Below, in pieces: positions 8,249-14,839 of a stretch of 28,284 bases of DNA. A model generated the notes under the pieces. It was not told the DNA's origin, made no database searches, and saw only the letters and a list, made by a program, of their open reading frames with translations. Position numbers and translations under genes: made by a program. This DNA comes from SKVJ01 sp964578745 (GTDB taxonomy: Bacteria > Chloroflexota > Dehalococcoidia > GIF9 > AB-539-J10), in NCBI GenBank assembly GCA_964578745.1, contig CAZODZ010000012.1, positions 1 through 28,284 on the forward strand, in the 5' to 3' direction. Position 1 is the first letter of the stretch. Each line of letters opens with the position of its first letter.

Positions 8249-8579
8249 GCGGCTCGAGAACCCCGACCCGAACGAGGAGCCCGCGCAACTCCTGTTCCAC
8301 GTCTGCATATTTTGCACTGTCTATGCCTGGCCGGGCCGTCACCACAATATCCCAGCCTCCTGGCAACGCCCGGACGTTAACTGCTTCGCGAATGCGCCGT
8401 TTGGTACGGTTCCTCTGAACCGCACTCCCCACGCGCTTGCCGACCACGAGGCCGAGACGACTTGTCTCCTGCCCGTTAGGCAAGGCCCTCACCGAGACAA
8501 AAGTGCCATGTGAGACTTTACCACGACGGAAGACACTGTCGAACTGCTCCCGTCTGGCGAGCGACCATGGCCTTCTCAT
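8196..8579 (-). CDS. rnpA: Ribonuclease P protein component
   Basis: A 127-residue basic protein that binds the RNase P RNA and helps it cleave the 5' leader from pre-tRNA. Visible landmarks are the N-terminal REQFDSVFRRGKV segment and the diagnostic RNRTKRRIRE helix at residues 56-65, followed by WDIVVTARPG. About 15 residues beyond the usual end (EPRGHDTGLPDTRLPEDSI) are encoded where the gene overlaps yidD, so this tail may simply be a by-product of the overlap. It starts 6 bases after the rpmH stop, the classic rpmH-rnpA pair. Confidence 0.96.
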   Translation of the reverse strand: MRRPWSLARREQFDSVFRRGKVSHGTFVSVRALPNGQETSRLGLVVGKRVGSAVQRNRTKRRIREAVNVRALPGGWDIVVTARPGIDSAKYADVEQELRGLLVRVGVLEPRGHDTGLPDTRLPEDSI

Positions 8580-8585
8580 TCATGC

Positions 8586-8726
8586 CTAGACAGGCGTGAG
8601 CCTCCACCGCCCTTTCAAGCGTCGGGACTTCAGCACTCGCACGCCGGCAGCGGTGGACATCCTGGCCCGAAAACCCAGCTTCCTCTTTCGCGGTATTCTC
8701 TTGGGTTGATACGTGCGTTTTGGCAT
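8586..8726 (-). CDS. rpmH: 50S ribosomal protein L34
   Basis: A 46-residue, strongly basic protein read directly from the minus strand: it begins MPKRTYQPKRIPRKRK and continues GFRARMSTAAGVRVLKSRR, ending in TPV before TAG. This is the canonical L34 pattern (KRTYQP, then GFRARM, then GRxVLxxRRxKGR). AGGAG lies 6 bases upstream of the ATG at 8726 and overlaps the rpsR stop codon. A second ATG two codons upstream (8732) has no room for a ribosome site. It sits between rpsR and rnpA with very short spacers. Confidence 0.97.
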   Translation of the reverse strand: MPKRTYQPKRIPRKRKLGFRARMSTAAGVRVLKSRRLKGRWRLTPV

Positions 8727-8735
8727 GGGCATCTC

Positions 8736-9110
8736 CTAGGAGTTCTGCAGGCCCTGTTGCACTGCAGGTGCATCCACCTCGGCAGCAGAAGCAGACGGGT
8801 GAGCGGACGGACCATGCGACGAAACAAGTCCCTGTGATGCAGTCCAGCCAGCCTGCCAGATGTGACTCGGCGCGTAAGGCATGAGTGCAAGAAACCGCGC
8901 CCGCTTTATCGCCTGTGACAGTCGTCGCTGGTGTCTGGAGCACGCCTTCGTCTTATGCCGCGACGCTATCTTGCCCCCTCCCGTGATATAGCGGGAAAGC
9001 AAAGCCACATCCTTGTAATCGATCTGCACCCTGTCTGCACAGAAAGGGCAGACGCGCGCCTTGCGTCCCCTGAACTTTGAACGTCGCTTGAAAGACCTGA
9101 AGTTGGGCAT
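8736..9110 (-). CDS. rpsR: 30S ribosomal protein S18 with C-terminal extension
   Basis: S18 partners S6 on the platform of the small subunit. Residues 1-84 are a normal S18 of the zinc-binding (C+) type: CPFC at 21-24, then ACSRHQRRL with Cys57 and His60, and LSQAIKRARFLALMPYA. About 40 residues follow (ending AVQQGLQNS) that are Ser/Ala/Gln-rich and unlike ribosomal tails; S18 is normally 70-90 residues long. GAGGAG is 7 bases before the ATG, and the ssb stop is 15 bases upstream. The stop TAG overlaps the rpmH Shine-Dalgarno. The extension may have arisen by loss of the original stop. Confidence 0.95.
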   Translation of the reverse strand: MPNFRSFKRRSKFRGRKARVCPFCADRVQIDYKDVALLSRYITGGGKIASRHKTKACSRHQRRLSQAIKRARFLALMPYAPSHIWQAGWTASQGLVSSHGPSAHPSASAAEVDAPAVQQGLQNS

Positions 9111-9125
9111 TCACTCACTCCTCAA

Positions 9126-9521
9126 TTACTGGTCGAAGGGAATATCATCCGGAGAGATGTCCCCTTCGTCGGGCAATGCTGCAGTACCTGATGGACGGCC
9201 CAGAAACAGTACCCTGTTTGCGGTTACCTCAAGAGTTGTCCGCGTCTGCCCGTCCTGACCCTGCCAGTTACGCGCATGCAGACGTCCTTCGACGTACGCC
9301 TGTTGGCCCTTGGACAGAAACTGGTTGACCTGCTCGGCCTGACGGCCCCAGACAGTGACACGGAACCAGTCCGTTTCTTCACGTGTCTCACCGCTGCTGG
9401 TAGTATAGCGATAGTTCGTCGCCAGTCTGAACGAAGTCACACACTTGCCATCCGGCGTATACCGCATTTCCGGATCAGAGCCGAGATTGCCGATAAGGAT
9501 GATTTTGTTGAGAGTCGCCAC
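9126..9521 (-). CDS. ssb: Single-stranded DNA-binding protein
   Basis: A 131-residue SSB that coats single-stranded DNA during replication and repair. The OB fold spans about residues 1-108 (MATLNKIILIGNLGSDPEMRY quoted in part, ATNYRY, EETDWFRVTVWGRQAE, GQQAYVEGRL, LEVTANRVLFLG). The linker is very short and the acidic tail reads EGDISPDDIPFDQ. The usual partner-binding tip ends exactly at IPF, but here two further residues, Asp-Gln, follow. The start is GTG at 9521, with GAGGAG overlapping the end of rpsF; rpsF stops 3 bases upstream. The order rpsF-ssb-rpsR is conserved across bacteria. Confidence 0.97.
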   Translation of the reverse strand: MATLNKIILIGNLGSDPEMRYTPDGKCVTSFRLATNYRYTTSSGETREETDWFRVTVWGRQAEQVNQFLSKGQQAYVEGRLHARNWQGQDGQTRTTLEVTANRVLFLGRPSGTAALPDEGDISPDDIPFDQ

Positions 9522-9524
9522 GCG

Positions 9525-9812
9525 CTATTTGCTCCTCTTAATAACAAGGTATCGGAGCACTTCCTCGTCGCGCTCCAGCCTGTCGCGGAGCGCAGCGATG
9601 TGCGATGGCTCAAGCTTAAAACGCAGAAGGGCGTATATCCCTTCAGCGTGTTTCTTGATAGGATATGCGAGCCGCCTCTTTCCCAGCTTCTCAGACCCCT
9701 CGACAATCCCCCGCCACTCGGCAATAAGCTGGCTCACACCATCGATCTTGCCCGCAACTGCTTCGTCACTTGCGTCCGGGTTCACGATAGCAACCAGTTC
9801 GTAATCGTACAT
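9525..9812 (-). CDS. rpsF: 30S ribosomal protein S6
   Basis: A 95-residue S6, which binds 16S rRNA together with S18. The sequence follows the family: YDYELVAIVNPDA at the start, KLGKRRLAYPIKKHAEGIYALL in the middle (quoted for recognition, residues 42-63) and RDEEVLRYLVIKR at the end. The start at 9812 is set by the TGCTATAAT box that ends 7 bases upstream, giving a leaderless message. The frame itself is open further upstream and includes an ATG overlapping the -10 box, which is too early to be used. It is the first gene of the rpsF-to-ileS transcription unit. Confidence 0.96.
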   Translation of the reverse strand: MYDYELVAIVNPDASDEAVAGKIDGVSQLIAEWRGIVEGSEKLGKRRLAYPIKKHAEGIYALLRFKLEPSHIAALRDRLERDEEVLRYLVIKRSK

Positions 9813-9819
9813 GGGCGAC

Positions 9820-9828
9820 ATTATAGCA
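9820..9828 (-). promoter_or_regulatory. rpsF operon extended -10 promoter, leaderless
   Basis: On the minus strand TGCTATAAT reads from 9828 to 9820. The gap to the ATG at 9812 is 7 bases, so the predicted +1 falls on or next to the start codon. It overlaps the intergenic space after the phosphatase gene, whose stop begins at 9832. It would drive the long ribosomal/RNase P/YidC run. Confidence 0.75.
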
Positions 9829-9831
9829 TGG

Positions 9832-10572
9832 TCAGTATCCCACGTGTAACCGTGCCGCCAGTCGCCGCGGCAGACCACGCAGGAGTATCGCAGCCGACAC
9901 GGCCCCCACATCATAGGACACGCGACGAAACACCACGGTATTCGCGTCGCTGTCGTAAACCGCATAGGCGGCGCGAGGATCACCATCCCTAGGCTGTCCG
10001 ACAGAGCCCGGATTGATAAGGTACCGCCCCTTCTCAAGTGCAACGACCGCACCATCAGCGACCGGTTGTGCATGCCCTTTCCCGCGGGAGCAGACAGCGT
10101 AGAGGGCGGGCTGATGCGTGTGCCCAACAAGACAATGTCGCGCCATCTTCACATCCTTCAGCACCGCTTCAGCCTGGTCGACTGTCATGATGTACTCCCA
10201 CACAGGCTCACGGGGAGACCCGTGCACGAGATAGCACATCGACTCGACCGACTCAAACGGTAGGTTACCAAGCCACGCAATGTCGCTGGCACTGAGGACA
10301 TCACGTGTCCATCTGCACGCCAGAGCAGCATCCATGTTGAATGCATCCAGCGGAACGGACCCCACAACCCCCAGGTCATGGTTCCCAGCGACACAGACAC
10401 AGCCGAGTTCTCGCACGCGGCGTATGCACTCGGTGGGTTCCGGTCCGTAGCCAACTATATCGCCAAGGACCCACACGCGGTCAAATCCCCCACGCTCGTG
10501 CGCGTCCTGCAGTACAGCGTCAAGCGCAATGATATTGGAGTGGATATCGGCGAGTACCAGAACACGCGCCAT
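9832..10572 (-). CDS. Calcineurin-like metallophosphoesterase (YfcE/MJ0936-like)
   Basis: A 246-residue enzyme of the two-metal phosphoesterase superfamily. All metal-binding motifs are visible: Asp9 and His11 in LADIHSN, Asp38 in LGDIVGYGPEP, GNHD at 63-66, His117 in LVHGSP, and GHTHQP from residue 150, followed by INPGSVGQPRDGDPRAAYAV (positions not counted exactly). The GDIVGYGP and NPGSVGQPRDG motifs place it in the phosphodiesterase subgroup related to YfcE; the natural substrate cannot be told. I prefer the ATG at 10572 to the one at 10578 because the promoter box predicts a +1 at about 10574. It is divergent from thiL and followed closely by rpsF on the same strand. Confidence 0.9.
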   Translation of the reverse strand: MARVLVLADIHSNIIALDAVLQDAHERGGFDRVWVLGDIVGYGPEPTECIRRVRELGCVCVAGNHDLGVVGSVPLDAFNMDAALACRWTRDVLSASDIAWLGNLPFESVESMCYLVHGSPREPVWEYIMTVDQAEAVLKDVKMARHCLVGHTHQPALYAVCSRGKGHAQPVADGAVVALEKGRYLINPGSVGQPRDGDPRAAYAVYDSDANTVVFRRVSYDVGAVSAAILLRGLPRRLAARLHVGY

Positions 10573-10580
10573 CGGCATCG

Positions 10581-10589
10581 ACTATAGCA
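10581..10589 (-). promoter_or_regulatory. Phosphatase extended -10 promoter, leaderless
   Basis: TGCTATAGT on the minus strand from 10589 to 10581. It ends 8 bases before the ATG at 10572, so the leader is 0-2 bases. It stands back to back with the thiL promoter in a 66-bp intergenic region. Confidence 0.65.
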
Positions 10590-10622
10590 CGCGTCACATC
10601 AGTTACGCTGACTCCTGTGCGA

Positions 10623-10631
10623 TGCTATAAT
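10623..10631 (+). promoter_or_regulatory. thiL operon extended -10 promoter, leaderless
   Basis: TGCTATAAT at 10623-10631 is followed by 7 bases and then the thiL ATG at 10639, giving a predicted +1 at about 10638. The -35 region is weak (TTACGC at 10603-10608), as expected when an extended -10 carries the promoter. Confidence 0.75.
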
Positions 10632-10638
10632 CGCGCCG

Positions 10639-11643
10639 ATGAAGCTATCGGCCATCGGTGAGTTTGGCCTAATCGAGCTTATCAGGCAAGCGACAGCGGC
10701 CGAGCATGCGCGTTACCCGACTTCAGAGGCGCTGCAACGCTTGCGCATAGACATTGGCGACGATACCGCCGGCTGGGTCGGCAACTCCGCATTACAGCTT
10801 GCGACGACGGATACGCTCGTACAGGACGTCCATTTCACCTTCGCTGTGTGCTCATGGTCCGACCTCGGACACAAGTCCCTTGCGGTCAACCTCAGCGATA
10901 TCGCCGCCATGGGTGGCCGACCTCTGTATGCCCTTGTCGCACTGTCATGTCCCGGCGAGACCGATTCCGATGCTGTGCTGGGCTACATCTCCGACATGCT
11001 CGCATTGGCCTCGCGCTACGGTGTAGTCATTGCAGGAGGCAACCTCACGTCGTCGGCACAGGTATGTTCGACTGTCACCGTTATCGGCGAGGTGGCCGGT
11101 GAGCGGGTAATGAGACGCTCGAACGCCCGCCCCGGCCAGGCGATAGTGGTCACCGGCTCGCTGGGCGCCGCCGCGGCCGCGGTGGCCGCGACGACCAGGC
11201 AGCCGAAAGCCAACGTCCCACGCCCCCTGCTGCATGCGTTGTGTCGCCCATGGCCACGCATCGATGAAGGAATCGCACTTTCCAGCGCGGAAATCACATG
11301 CGCTATCGATATCAGCGATGGACTCGTTGCGGACCTCGCCCACATCTGCACAGCCAGCGGGGTTTCTGCCGTCGTTCATGCAGATGAAGTGCCTGTACAC
11401 CCATCCTGCAGGGACGTAAGCACAGACCCGCTGCAGCACGCTCTGTGGGGAGGAGAAGACTATGAACTTCTCTTCGCCTGTGATCCTGCACGCGTCGACA
11501 CACTGCGCCAGGCAGTATCATGCCCTCTCACCGTCATTGGCGAGTTCGTCCCATCAGTCACGGCACACTCGGTACAGGTAGTTGACAGGACAGGACATCC
11601 ACTCACGTCAACGCATACCGGCTGGGACCATTTCGGCAGATGA
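10639..11643 (+). CDS. thiL: Thiamine-monophosphate kinase
   Basis: A 334-residue ThiL, which phosphorylates thiamine monophosphate to the active cofactor thiamine diphosphate with ATP. The N-terminal nucleotide and metal motifs are present: GDDTA at 40-44, TTDTLVQDVHF at 56-66 and NLSDIAAMGG. DISDGL and WGGEDYELLF follow in the C-terminal lobe, all as expected for the PurM/ThiL superfamily. No other thiamine genes are nearby. It heads a five-gene operon and its TGA overlaps the tsaE ATG by 4 bases. A thiL-tsaE-tsaB neighbourhood is common in bacteria. Confidence 0.95.
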   Translation: MKLSAIGEFGLIELIRQATAAEHARYPTSEALQRLRIDIGDDTAGWVGNSALQLATTDTLVQDVHFTFAVCSWSDLGHKSLAVNLSDIAAMGGRPLYALVALSCPGETDSDAVLGYISDMLALASRYGVVIAGGNLTSSAQVCSTVTVIGEVAGERVMRRSNARPGQAIVVTGSLGAAAAAVAATTRQPKANVPRPLLHALCRPWPRIDEGIALSSAEITCAIDISDGLVADLAHICTASGVSAVVHADEVPVHPSCRDVSTDPLQHALWGGEDYELLFACDPARVDTLRQAVSCPLTVIGEFVPSVTAHSVQVVDRTGHPLTSTHTGWDHFGR

Positions 11644-12134
11644 CACGCTTTTCGATTCGATCCAACAGCGAGAAAGAGACCATCGCCCTCGGCAGCCGGC
11701 TCGGAGAGCTGTGCAGGGCTGGTGATGTCGTGCTCCTATCAGGCGAGCTGGGCACTGGCAAGACCTGTTTCGTGAAAGGCATGGCGGCAGGACTGAATGT
11801 CGCCGAGGTTCCGTTCAGCCCATCGTTCGTACTCGTGCGGGAGTACCACGGCCGCCTCCCCCTCTACCACATGGACTTCTACCGCGTTGAGAACCCCTGG
11901 GAGGTAGTCGAACTCGGAATCAACGACTATCTCAATGGAGACGGTGTCTGCGCCATCGAATGGGCCGAGCGTGCTGACACGCTGCTGCCTGACGAGTGCA
12001 TGCGTGTGACCATCAGCTACGTACCATCGCGCGAGGTGTCACGCGACGTTGTGTTCGAGGCAACGGGCCCACGACACAGCGAACTACTTCAGGGACTGGC
12101 AACCGCCACAGGAGCAACGGTCTCATGGAATTGA
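11640..12134 (+). CDS. tsaE: tRNA threonylcarbamoyladenosine biosynthesis ATPase TsaE
   Basis: A 164-residue P-loop protein. Walker A is GELGTGKT at residues 35-42. Other landmarks are PSFVLVREYHGRLPLYHMDF (61-80) and IEWAERADTLLP, matching the TsaE signatures (S-PTF/SF-L, H-DxYR, EWxE). TsaE powers cycles of the TsaB-TsaD complex that adds t6A at position 37 of ANN-decoding tRNAs. tsaD and tsaC are not in the window. It starts inside the thiL stop (ATGA) and overlaps tsaB by 10 bases, so the three are clearly co-translated. Confidence 0.95.
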   Translation: MTRFSIRSNSEKETIALGSRLGELCRAGDVVLLSGELGTGKTCFVKGMAAGLNVAEVPFSPSFVLVREYHGRLPLYHMDFYRVENPWEVVELGINDYLNGDGVCAIEWAERADTLLPDECMRVTISYVPSREVSRDVVFEATGPRHSELLQGLATATGATVSWN

Positions 12135-12802
12135 TTCTGGACGCGTCATCGGCAACAGTGGTCACAGCCCTGGCACAGGAGGGAACGATCGTGTGGACAG
12201 GGCAGTGGCTAAGCCAAAATGATCACACAAAGAGGCTCATGCCCGAAGTGCTCAGGGGCCTTGCTGCCACAGGGTCGGCGCCCTCAGACATCGAGGCGGT
12301 CGTTGTCGCGCTCGGACCCGGTCCTTTCAACGGTCTGCGGGTTGCGGTAGCGGCAGCAAAAGGAATTGCCGTGGGTGCCGGTGCGGCCGTATGCGGTATA
12401 GACACACTGGAGGCGGAAGCAGCACGTTGTCCGCCAACAGTCTCCACAGTAAGACCGGTCCTGCGTGCAGGGAAATCCGCATACGTGACCACCCGCTATG
12501 ATCGAGACGGCTCCGCTTGGAGCAAACACGAAGATGAAAGGATTGTCGACGCTACAATGCTGGCAGGTCTCGCCAGCGAGGGCGTGCCCCTCTGTGGCGA
12601 AATCGACGATGCACTTGCAGCCTGTCTGCAGGAGAAGACTGCTGGCATGGCACAGGTCATCACGCCGCACGCCAGCCGCACCGAAACGCTTGCGCTACTC
12701 GGACATGAGCGACTGCTGACAGGCGCAACGCCGCTTGCAACACTTCAGCCGCTCTATGCCCGCCCACCACATATCACTCACCCCAGAGAGAGGAGACTGT
12801 GA
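12125..12802 (+). CDS. tsaB: tRNA threonylcarbamoyladenosine biosynthesis protein TsaB
   Basis: A 225-residue ASKHA-fold protein that dimerises with TsaD in t6A synthesis and has no catalytic activity of its own. It begins MELILDASSATV (usual form LAIDTS). The family hallmark LGPGPFNGLRVAVAAAKGIA (usually LGPGSFTGLRxG) lies at about residues 62-81. The C-terminal half is divergent, as is usual for TsaB. The frame stays open upstream to 11996, but ATG 12125 starts the fold and overlaps tsaE by 10 bases. Its TGA shares one base with the ATG of the next gene. Confidence 0.92.
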   Translation: MELILDASSATVVTALAQEGTIVWTGQWLSQNDHTKRLMPEVLRGLAATGSAPSDIEAVVVALGPGPFNGLRVAVAAAKGIAVGAGAAVCGIDTLEAEAARCPPTVSTVRPVLRAGKSAYVTTRYDRDGSAWSKHEDERIVDATMLAGLASEGVPLCGEIDDALAACLQEKTAGMAQVITPHASRTETLALLGHERLLTGATPLATLQPLYARPPHITHPRERRL

Positions 12803-13863
12803 TGCAGTTACCGCAGGTGCCGATGGACGAAGGCTCGTTCAACTACTGCTTCGGCTGTGGTGAAGATAACACCATCGGGCTCAAACTGAGACCGGTCTAC
12901 GACGGCGAGAAGGTTGTGGCAACGTTTACGCCCGGTCTGATGCACCAGGGCTGGCACAATGTCGTGCACGGCGGAATCGTCTACAGCATCCTTGACGAGG
13001 TGACGGCGTATTCCACCCTGTGCGCCGGCTTCTATTTCGGCGTAACCGCGAAAAGTTCAATCCGCTTCAGGAAGGTGACCCCCACCAATGTGCCGCTACG
13101 CGCCTCTGCATGGCCCGTCAAGATTTCCTCCCGGCTGGTCGAGACCCACGGAATACTCGAGACAGAGGATGGCACTCTCCTCGCCGAGGTGGACTCGACC
13201 TTCATGGTCGGCCCCCGCTACCGCAAAGCATTCATCTGGGATATGGATGGAGTACTCGTTGACTCAGCCCACAACCACTACGAGGCGTGGCGCGACACGT
13301 TCGCAGCCCGCGGGATCACCTATACGGAAGAACAGTTCAAGCGGTTCTTCGGCGCCCGCAACGACTATACAATCCGGCATGTGATGCCCCATGCCAGCGA
13401 GAAAGACATACGGGACATTGAGGATGAGAAGGAGCGTCGCTTCCGTGATTCCGCGCGGCGGGGCATCTCACTGCTGGGGGGTGCCCTCAAACTATTGCGC
13501 ATCATGAAGAAAGGGCACTTCCAGCTCGCGCTGGGCACATCCGCCCCGCTGGAAAATTACAGGGTTGTTGCCCCTATCCTCGGTCTTGAAGAATACTTCG
13601 ACGTAGTAGTGACCGGTGACGACGTCACGCATGGCAAGCCCGACCCGGAGATATACCTTATTGCTGCTGAGAGACTTCAGATCGAGCCGGCACACTGTAC
13701 AGTGTTCGAGGACTCACCTCTTGGCGTCGAATCGGCCAAGCAGGCTGGTATGAAGTGCGTCGCAATTACTAACACCCACCCCACGACAGCCCTACAGCAG
13801 GCTGACCGCGTGATCGCTTCCCTCGAAGAGATCGACCTTATCGAACTCATACGCTGGATCTGA
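12802..13863 (+). CDS. Fusion: hotdog (PaaI-type) thioesterase + HAD phosphatase
   Basis: A 353-residue protein with two complete domains. Residues 1-137 are a hotdog thioesterase of the PaaI group: CFGCGEDNTIGLKL (16-29), a helix with VVHGGIVYSILDEV (His56, Asp65, Glu66) and the closing strand EVDSTFMV. After a linker of only about 6 residues, residues 142-353 form a HAD hydrolase of the beta-phosphoglucomutase-like subfamily: DMDGVLVDS (nucleophile Asp147, Asp149), GTSAP (Thr246/Ser247), HGKPDPE (Lys279) and VFEDSPLG (Glu303, Asp304). All motifs look catalytically intact. AGGAG lies 6 bases before the ATG. The partner domains suggest removal of an acyl-CoA and a phosphate from metabolites in one pathway, or a house-cleaning role; substrates are unknown. 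Confidence 0.9.
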   Translation: MQLPQVPMDEGSFNYCFGCGEDNTIGLKLRPVYDGEKVVATFTPGLMHQGWHNVVHGGIVYSILDEVTAYSTLCAGFYFGVTAKSSIRFRKVTPTNVPLRASAWPVKISSRLVETHGILETEDGTLLAEVDSTFMVGPRYRKAFIWDMDGVLVDSAHNHYEAWRDTFAARGITYTEEQFKRFFGARNDYTIRHVMPHASEKDIRDIEDEKERRFRDSARRGISLLGGALKLLRIMKKGHFQLALGTSAPLENYRVVAPILGLEEYFDVVVTGDDVTHGKPDPEIYLIAAERLQIEPAHCTVFEDSPLGVESAKQAGMKCVAITNTHPTTALQQADRVIASLEEIDLIELIRWI

Positions 13864-13886
13864 CACTGAAAGGAGAAACCCCTTCA

Positions 13887-14348
13887 ATGCCGACACAGAT
13901 CGAACGCACCCTTGTCCTGATCAAGCCGGACGCAATGAACCGAGGCTTGGCAGGAGAGATAATCTCCCGGCTTGAGCGCAAAGGCCTCAAGATTGTCGCA
14001 ATGAAACTGCTGCAGGTGGACCGTGATCTCGCATCACGCCACTACGAAGCACACCTGGGCAAGCCCTTCTTTGACAGTCTCGTCGAATTCATCACCAGTT
14101 GCCCAGTCATTGCCATGGTGGTCGAAGGGAATGGTGCAGTCGACCTCGTCCGTCGCACAATGGGCGCCACCGACCCCGCCAAGGCTGACCCAGGCACCAT
14201 CCGCGGCGACCTCGCCATGGATATCCAGCCGAATCTGGTGCACGGCTCCGATTCGCTGCAGAGTGCGGCGAGAGAGATTGCCCTCTTCTTCAAGCCGGAT
14301 GAGATTCTGAGCTACAGCAGAACGGGCGATTGCTGGTTCGGCCTCTAA
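13887..14348 (+). CDS. ndk: Nucleoside diphosphate kinase
   Basis: A 153-residue NDK, which passes phosphate from ATP to other nucleoside diphosphates through a phosphohistidine. The active-site His119 is in NLVHGSDS, and the N-terminal ERTLVLIKPDAMNRGLAGEI pattern and RRTMGATDPAKADPGTIRGD (90-109) match the family. The C-terminus (SYSRTGDCWFGL) is somewhat longer than the usual YxxxxxxWIYE ending. AAGGAG precedes the ATG. It is the last gene of the thiL operon and converges on rsfS with 15 bases between the stops. Confidence 0.96.
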   Translation: MPTQIERTLVLIKPDAMNRGLAGEIISRLERKGLKIVAMKLLQVDRDLASRHYEAHLGKPFFDSLVEFITSCPVIAMVVEGNGAVDLVRRTMGATDPAKADPGTIRGDLAMDIQPNLVHGSDSLQSAAREIALFFKPDEILSYSRTGDCWFGL

Positions 14349-14363
14349 GAAGCGCACAGCACA

Positions 14364-14708
14364 TCACTGCATCCGCAGGATCGCAACCGCATCCTTCCAG
14401 AGGGAATCGAGCTGGTAGTACTCCCGCTCCTCGGGTGCAAACAGGTGAATAACAACACTGCCGTAGTCTGTCAGGAGCCAACCTGAGTCGGCAGTGCCTT
14501 CCTTGTGCAGTGGGGCGACGCCCAGCGCGTCAAGACTATCCGTGATCGCCTCCCACACGGCGTTCAACTGCCGTATGCTTTCGGCGGTGGCGAGGACGAA
14601 GTAATCCGCGAAGGAACAGGAGACACGCACGTCGAGCACCACGATATCGGTTGCTTGCCTGTCGGATGCAACCTCCGATGCGAGACGTGCGATTTCGGCT
14701 GGTTCCAG
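14364..14708 (-). CDS. rsfS: Ribosome silencing factor RsfS (RsfA/Iojap)
   Basis: A protein of about 114 residues that binds L14 on the large subunit and blocks subunit joining when nutrients are scarce. Family landmarks are DIVVLDVR, SCSFADYFVLATAESIRQL, the GWLLTDYGSVVIHLF strand pair and the EEREYYQLDSLW motif. The start needs thought. The frame is open through ATG 14744 and beyond, but a TGCTATAAT promoter box sits at 14736-14728, inside that longer version. The message should begin at about 14721. The first credible signal after that is GGAGG (14720-14716) spaced 7 bases from a CTG at 14708, just before LEPAEIARL where homology begins. If the box is not used, the start would be ATG 14744 (126 residues). 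Confidence 0.85.
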   Translation of the reverse strand: MEPAEIARLASEVASDRQATDIVVLDVRVSCSFADYFVLATAESIRQLNAVWEAITDSLDALGVAPLHKEGTADSGWLLTDYGSVVIHLFAPEEREYYQLDSLWKDAVAILRMQ

Positions 14709-14727
14709 TAAAGTACCTCCCGGCACG

Positions 14728-14755
14728 ATTATAGCAAAAGACATGGCCCCCTCAA
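14728..14755 (-). promoter_or_regulatory. rsfS promoter inside the apparent reading frame
   Basis: On the minus strand, -35-like TTGAGG at 14755-14750, a 16-base spacer, then -10 TATAAT at 14733-14728 preceded by TGC. The predicted +1 is near 14721, immediately before GGAGG at 14720-14716. It is the same extended box as the other leaderless promoters in this window, but here there is a ribosome-binding site. Confidence 0.65.
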
Positions 14756-14839
14756 CAATGTATCCATGACTCCACCGAGGGTGGGCCCTTCGGCCATCTG
14801 CACATGCATGGCACCACCACCGCTGCTCCAGGAGGCTGC

